A DNA stretch of 64,000 nt from Buchnera aphidicola (Ceratovacuna keduensis). Lineage in GTDB: Bacteria; Pseudomonadota; Gammaproteobacteria; Enterobacterales; Enterobacteriaceae. The notes under the pieces were generated by a model. That model was not told the DNA's origin. It did not search any database and worked only from the letters and a program-made list of their open reading frames with translations. The stretch covers positions 349,542 to 413,541 of the forward strand of contig NZ_CP134994.1 in the NCBI RefSeq assembly GCF_039372665.1. The letters run 5' to 3'. Within the stretch, counting starts at the first letter, position 1. Every line of letters begins with the position of its first letter. Below are positions 60,991-64,000 of the stretch, one piece after another. The translations under genes were made by a program, and so were the position numbers.

Positions 60991-61013
60991 TATAAAATAA
61001 AATAAGAAAAAAT

Positions 61014-61499
61014 ATGAATTATTTTAAAATGTTTGATATAAAAGAAGAATTTAAAATTAATTATAATAAATTATCAAAAAATTTTCATAAACTTCAAAGA
61101 AAATTTCATCCAGACATGAACATAAAAATTTTTAATAATAAAAATATAAAAAATAAATCTGCAGAAATAAACATAGCATATAGAATATTAAAAAATCCTA
61201 TAAAAAGAGTAGAATATATTATAAAAATAAATTGTAATAAAAAATTATATGAAAAAAATGTATGCAATAAAAAATTTTTATTATATTATTTTGAAATAAA
61301 TAAAAAAATAGAAAAACTAGAAAAAAAAAATAAAAATAAAATAAAAATAAAAAAAATATTAGAAAAAATAAAAAAAAAACAAAAAAAATATTATAAAAAA
61401 ATAGAAATATATATAAAAAAAAAAAAATGGGAAAAATCCAAAAATATTTTAATTAAAATTAAATTCTTAAATAAAATTTTAAAAAAAAAAATGTTATAA
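61014..61499 (+). CDS. hscB: Fe-S co-chaperone HscB
   Basis: HscB is a J-domain protein that brings IscU to the HscA chaperone. The J-domain HPD motif is at residues 32-34 (RKFHPDMN), with SAEINIAYRILKNPIKRVEY following. The C-terminal IscU-binding helices are lysine-rich and diverged. Length 161 aa (E. coli 171). hscA does not follow: fdx starts 57 bases later. The identification rests on the J domain and the position. Confidence 0.92.
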   Translation: MNYFKMFDIKEEFKINYNKLSKNFHKLQRKFHPDMNIKIFNNKNIKNKSAEINIAYRILKNPIKRVEYIIKINCNKKLYEKNVCNKKFLLYYFEINKKIEKLEKKNKNKIKIKKILEKIKKKQKKYYKKIEIYIKKKKWEKSKNILIKIKFLNKILKKKML

Positions 61500-61556
61500 T
61501 AAAAAATATAATATTTTAAATAATAAATTTAATATATAAAAATATAAGGAGTTTTT

Positions 61557-61886
61557 ATGCCAAAAATTTTATTTTTACCAAATAAAATAATTTTACCTAA
61601 TGGAGCTGAAATAATTGCAAAAACAGGAGAAACAATACTTGATGCTGCATTAAAAAATAATATACAAATTGAACATGCATGTGAAAAATCTTGCGCATGT
61701 ACAACGTGTCATTGCATAATAAAAAAAGGTTTTTCTTCTCTTTCAAAATGCTCAGAAAAAGAAGAAGATACATTAGATAAAGCATGGAATGTAGAAGAAA
61801 AAAGTAGATTATCATGTCAAACAAAAATAGGTAAAAAAAATATTATAGTAGAAATACCATATTATTCTTCTAATTATATTAAATAA
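61557..61886 (+). CDS. fdx: 2Fe-2S ferredoxin of the Isc system
   Basis: Fdx gives electrons for cluster assembly. The cluster cysteines are in [15 protein letters not shown] (four Cys, near 42-53) and [18 protein letters not shown] [14 protein letters not shown] precedes them. The 109 aa compare with 111 in E. coli. AAGGAG lies directly upstream, one of the best ribosome binding sites in the window. It converges on der after 10 bases. Fpr (46754) may be its reductase. Confidence 0.97.
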   Translation: MPKILFLPNKIILPNGAEIIAKTGETILDAALKNNIQIEHACEKSCACTTCHCIIKKGFSSLSKCSEKEEDTLDKAWNVEEKSRLSCQTKIGKKNIIVEIPYYSSNYIK

Positions 61887-61896
61887 AATAATTTAA

Positions 61897-63282
61897 TTAA
61901 ATATATGGATTATTACCCTTTTTAAAAAAAATTTTTAAAGGAATACCTTTTAAATTTAAATGTTTAGTAAAAGAATTTACCAAATATTTTTTATATGAAC
62001 ATAATAAACCATCTACTCTATTTCCATGTATTAATATTCTAAAAGGTTTTTTAGAAATTAAATTAGCATATTTTAAACTTATTTTTTTTTTATTAAATAA
62101 AGGAGGTTTATGATTATCAATAATTTTTTTTAATATTCTTGTTAAAATAGAAGAAGAATAATTTTTTTTTAATAATATATTAATATTATTAATAGCATTA
62201 AATATAGAAAATAAATTTTGTTTTTTTTTGGCAGATATAAAAAAATAATCTACAAAAATAAATTTTTTAATAAAAACGTTAAAATTATTTTTAAACTTTA
62301 TCTTATTTTTAAAAGATAATAAATCCCATTTATTTATAACTATAAAAAAACATTTTTCAAACAAAATAATATTATTTATTAAATAAAAATCTTGATTAGA
62401 TATTTTTCTAGTAGAATCTAAAAATAACATTATAATATCACTACTTTTAATACAACTAATAGACTTTTTTACAGAAATTTTTTCAATATTAGAAAAAATG
62501 TTTTTAGATCTTCTAACTCCAGCAGTATCAACAAAAATATATCTATTTTTTTTATAATAAAAATAATTTTCAGTACTATCAGTAGTAGTTCCAGGATTAC
62601 CATCTGTAATAACACGATCTTCATTAATTATTGAATTTATAAAAGTAGATTTTCCAACATTTGGTTTACCTAAAATAGATATTTTTATAGAATTATTATC
62701 ACAATATTTTATTACATTTCTATTTTTCAATAAATAAAAATTTCCTATAAATTTATTATAATTAACAAAAAAATTTTTATTTATAAAAAAAGGAACTATA
62801 TTATCATGCAATAAACTTTTAATTCCTGAATTTTTATGACAAGAAGTAAAAAAAATATCTTTAAATCCTAAAGAATAAAAATCTAAATCATAATTATATA
62901 AATTAAAATTCTCAGATTTATTAACTATTAAAAAAACTTTTTTATTAAATTTTCTTAAAATTTTAGAAATCTTTATATCTAAAAAAGTAATTCCATCATA
63001 AGCATTTATTACAAACAAAATAAGATTAGAACTATTTATATAAGAAAAAATATTTTTCTCTATTTTATTAGATAAATTAGAATTATTAACTTCCTTTATA
63101 CTAGCTGTATCAGAAATAAAAAAACATTTATTATTAGAAGTACAAAAACAAGCAACATTAGAATCTACAGTAAAATTACTATAATTTGTAGAAATAGAAA
63201 CATTTTCATTTATTAACATATTAAATAAAGAAGATTTTCCAACATTAGTTCTACCAATTAACGAAACATAATTTTTTAACAT
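61897..63282 (-). CDS. der: Ribosome-associated GTPase Der (EngA)
   Basis: Der is a tandem GTPase needed for large-subunit maturation. The first G domain has IGRTNVGKSSLF (10-21) and the second LGKPNVGKSTFINSI (about 205-219), with DTAGVRRS and NKWD of domain 2 and a C-terminal KH-like domain. The first domain is more eroded: its G3 motif reads DTASIKE rather than DTGG, and NKSE replaces NKXD. Length 461 aa (E. coli 490). A 56-bp tandem repeat starts about 100 bases upstream. Confidence 0.95.
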   Translation of the reverse strand: MLKNYVSLIGRTNVGKSSLFNMLINENVSISTNYSNFTVDSNVACFCTSNNKCFFISDTASIKEVNNSNLSNKIEKNIFSYINSSNLILFVINAYDGITFLDIKISKILRKFNKKVFLIVNKSENFNLYNYDLDFYSLGFKDIFFTSCHKNSGIKSLLHDNIVPFFINKNFFVNYNKFIGNFYLLKNRNVIKYCDNNSIKISILGKPNVGKSTFINSIINEDRVITDGNPGTTTDSTENYFYYKKNRYIFVDTAGVRRSKNIFSNIEKISVKKSISCIKSSDIIMLFLDSTRKISNQDFYLINNIILFEKCFFIVINKWDLLSFKNKIKFKNNFNVFIKKFIFVDYFFISAKKKQNLFSIFNAINNINILLKKNYSSSILTRILKKIIDNHKPPLFNKKKISLKYANLISKKPFRILIHGNRVDGLLCSYKKYLVNSFTKHLNLKGIPLKIFFKKGNNPYI

Positions 63283-63380
63283 ATAAAAATCTCAAAAAAA
63301 ATAAAATAAAATATATTAAATCACAAAAATTAATAAAATTAAATTTTTTTTTATTATATATAAAAAATATATTAAAAAAA

Positions 63381-63850
63381 ATATTAATCATTTAACTAAT
63401 ATATAATATATTAATTAAATATTGTCTTTTATTATTATATTAATCATTTAACTAATATATAATATATTAATTAAATATTGTCTTTTATTATTATATTAAT
63501 CATTTAACTAATATATAATATATTAATTAAATATTGTCTTTTATTATTATATTAATCATTTAACTAATATATAATATATTAATTAAATATTGTCTTTTAT
63601 TATTATATTAATCATTTAACTAATATATAATATATTAATTAAATATTGTCTTTTATTATTATATTAATCATTTAACTAATATATAATATATTAATTAAAT
63701 ATTGTCTTTTATTATTATATTAATCATTTAACTAATATATAATATATTAATTAAATATTGTCTTTTATTATTATATTAATCATTTAACTAATATATAATA
63801 TATTAATTAAATATTGTCTTTTATTATTATATTAATCATTTAACTAATAT
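63381..63850. repeat. 56-bp tandem repeat, 8 full copies plus 22 bases
   Basis: Copies start at 63381, 63437, 63493, 63549, 63605, 63661, 63717 and 63773; a ninth stops after 22 bases at 63850. All full copies appear identical. Each has an odd palindrome TAATATATAATATATTA inside a 27-base near-palindrome, and a TTGTCTTTTATTATT tail holding the only G. There is no coding potential. Identity between copies means recent expansion or homogenisation. Confidence 0.97.
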
Positions 63851-63902
63851 TTTAGTAAATAATTTTTTAATTTCTTATTTCTTCTGTAGGAATTTTTTAT
63901 AC

Positions 63903-63928
63903 TTTAATTAAATATTTATTTAATTAAA
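63903..63928. repeat. 11-bp inverted repeat downstream of the tandem array
   Basis: TTTAATTAAAT arms at 63903-63913 and 63918-63928 with a 4-base loop. Just after it, 63935-63957 resembles the reverse complement of the tandem unit's core with seven bases missing. It may be a diverged inverted relic of the repeat or chance in AT-only sequence. Confidence 0.5.
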
Positions 63929-64000
63929 ATATTTATATTTAATTAATATATTAGTTATTTTTTATATTTCATTTTTTTTTAGTTAGGAATTTTTTTTAAT

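Larger units (their letters stand above)
63283..64000. other. Gene-free region upstream of der
   Basis: About 718 bases, nearly pure AT, with no conserved frame on either strand. It holds a 56-bp tandem repeat array (63381-63850), an inverted repeat (63903-63928) and a 12-base sequence TAGGAATTTTTT found twice in the last 130 bases. It should contain the der promoter. I see no tRNA or other RNA gene, and no gene remnant. The next gene lies past the right edge. Confidence 0.7.

Noticed and set aside
63381-63850. CRISPR array
   Set aside because: The 56-bp units are directly abutting and identical with no variable spacers, and no cas genes are present.
63283-64000. Replication origin in the repeat region
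   Set aside because: No DnaA-box-like sequences (TTATCCACA or near forms) were seen; repeats and AT-richness alone are not enough.

Overview
The window looks like a stretch of the chromosome of a Buchnera-type (aphid endosymbiont) gammaproteobacterium. It is extremely AT-rich, with homopolymer A/T runs inside genes and lysine-, isoleucine- and asparagine-rich proteins. Protein sequences and gene order are enterobacterial, but gene content is strongly reduced, there are no mobile elements, and regulators and operon members are missing. Genus-level assignment is inference from gene content and order; the strain cannot be named from the sequence alone.

Layout. 1-1260 (minus): the 5' third of 23S rRNA behind tRNA-Glu and a recognisable promoter, the split trnE-rrl arrangement known from Buchnera. 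1290-4273: aroE-tsaC (minus), diverging from def-fmt (plus). 4369-17951 (minus): the complete alpha, spc and S10 ribosomal clusters (rplQ to rpsJ) with secY and rpoA. 18152-23658 (minus): the tusDCB-rpsLG-fusA-tuf unit. 23953-27408 (minus): aroK-aroB-rpe-trpS, the E. coli dam superoperon without damX, dam and gph. 27694-38520: tRNA-Ser, a frameshifted nfuA, bioH, ssb, dusA, dnaB, gshB-yqgE-ruvX-hemW, trmB, yggX, sbcB, and divergent tRNA-Asn and tRNA-Ile2(CAU). 38573-46533: rph, rpsF-rpsR-rplI, a frameshifted miaA, pgi, orn, tRNA-Gly, rpmE, hslVU. 46754-53441: fpr, epmA, an unrecognised 489-residue orphan, dapF, tRNA-Pro, tRNA-His, rho, trxA. 53504-61886: rep, ilvC, ilvD, tRNA-Trp, then iscS-iscU-hscB-fdx. 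61897-63282: der, preceded by a 56-bp x 8.4 tandem repeat (63381-63850).

The genes fit the nutritional endosymbiont picture: translation and its tRNA modifications (Tus, MiaA, DusA, TrmB, TsaC), shikimate steps (aroE, aroB, aroK), branched-chain amino acids (ilvC, ilvD), diaminopimelate (dapF), biotin (bioH), glutathione (gshB) and Fe-S assembly.

I did not find a convincing new multi-gene system. The points most worth following are: (1) two otherwise intact genes, nfuA and miaA, each off-frame by one base inside a poly(A) run, a pattern fitting transcriptional-slippage rescue; (2) the orphan protein at 48626-50095; (3) the 56-bp palindrome-bearing minisatellite upstream of der; (4) an Isc cluster without iscA or hscA that keeps the HscA-contact motifs; (5) substitutions in normally invariant motifs of TrxA, TrpRS and DapF.
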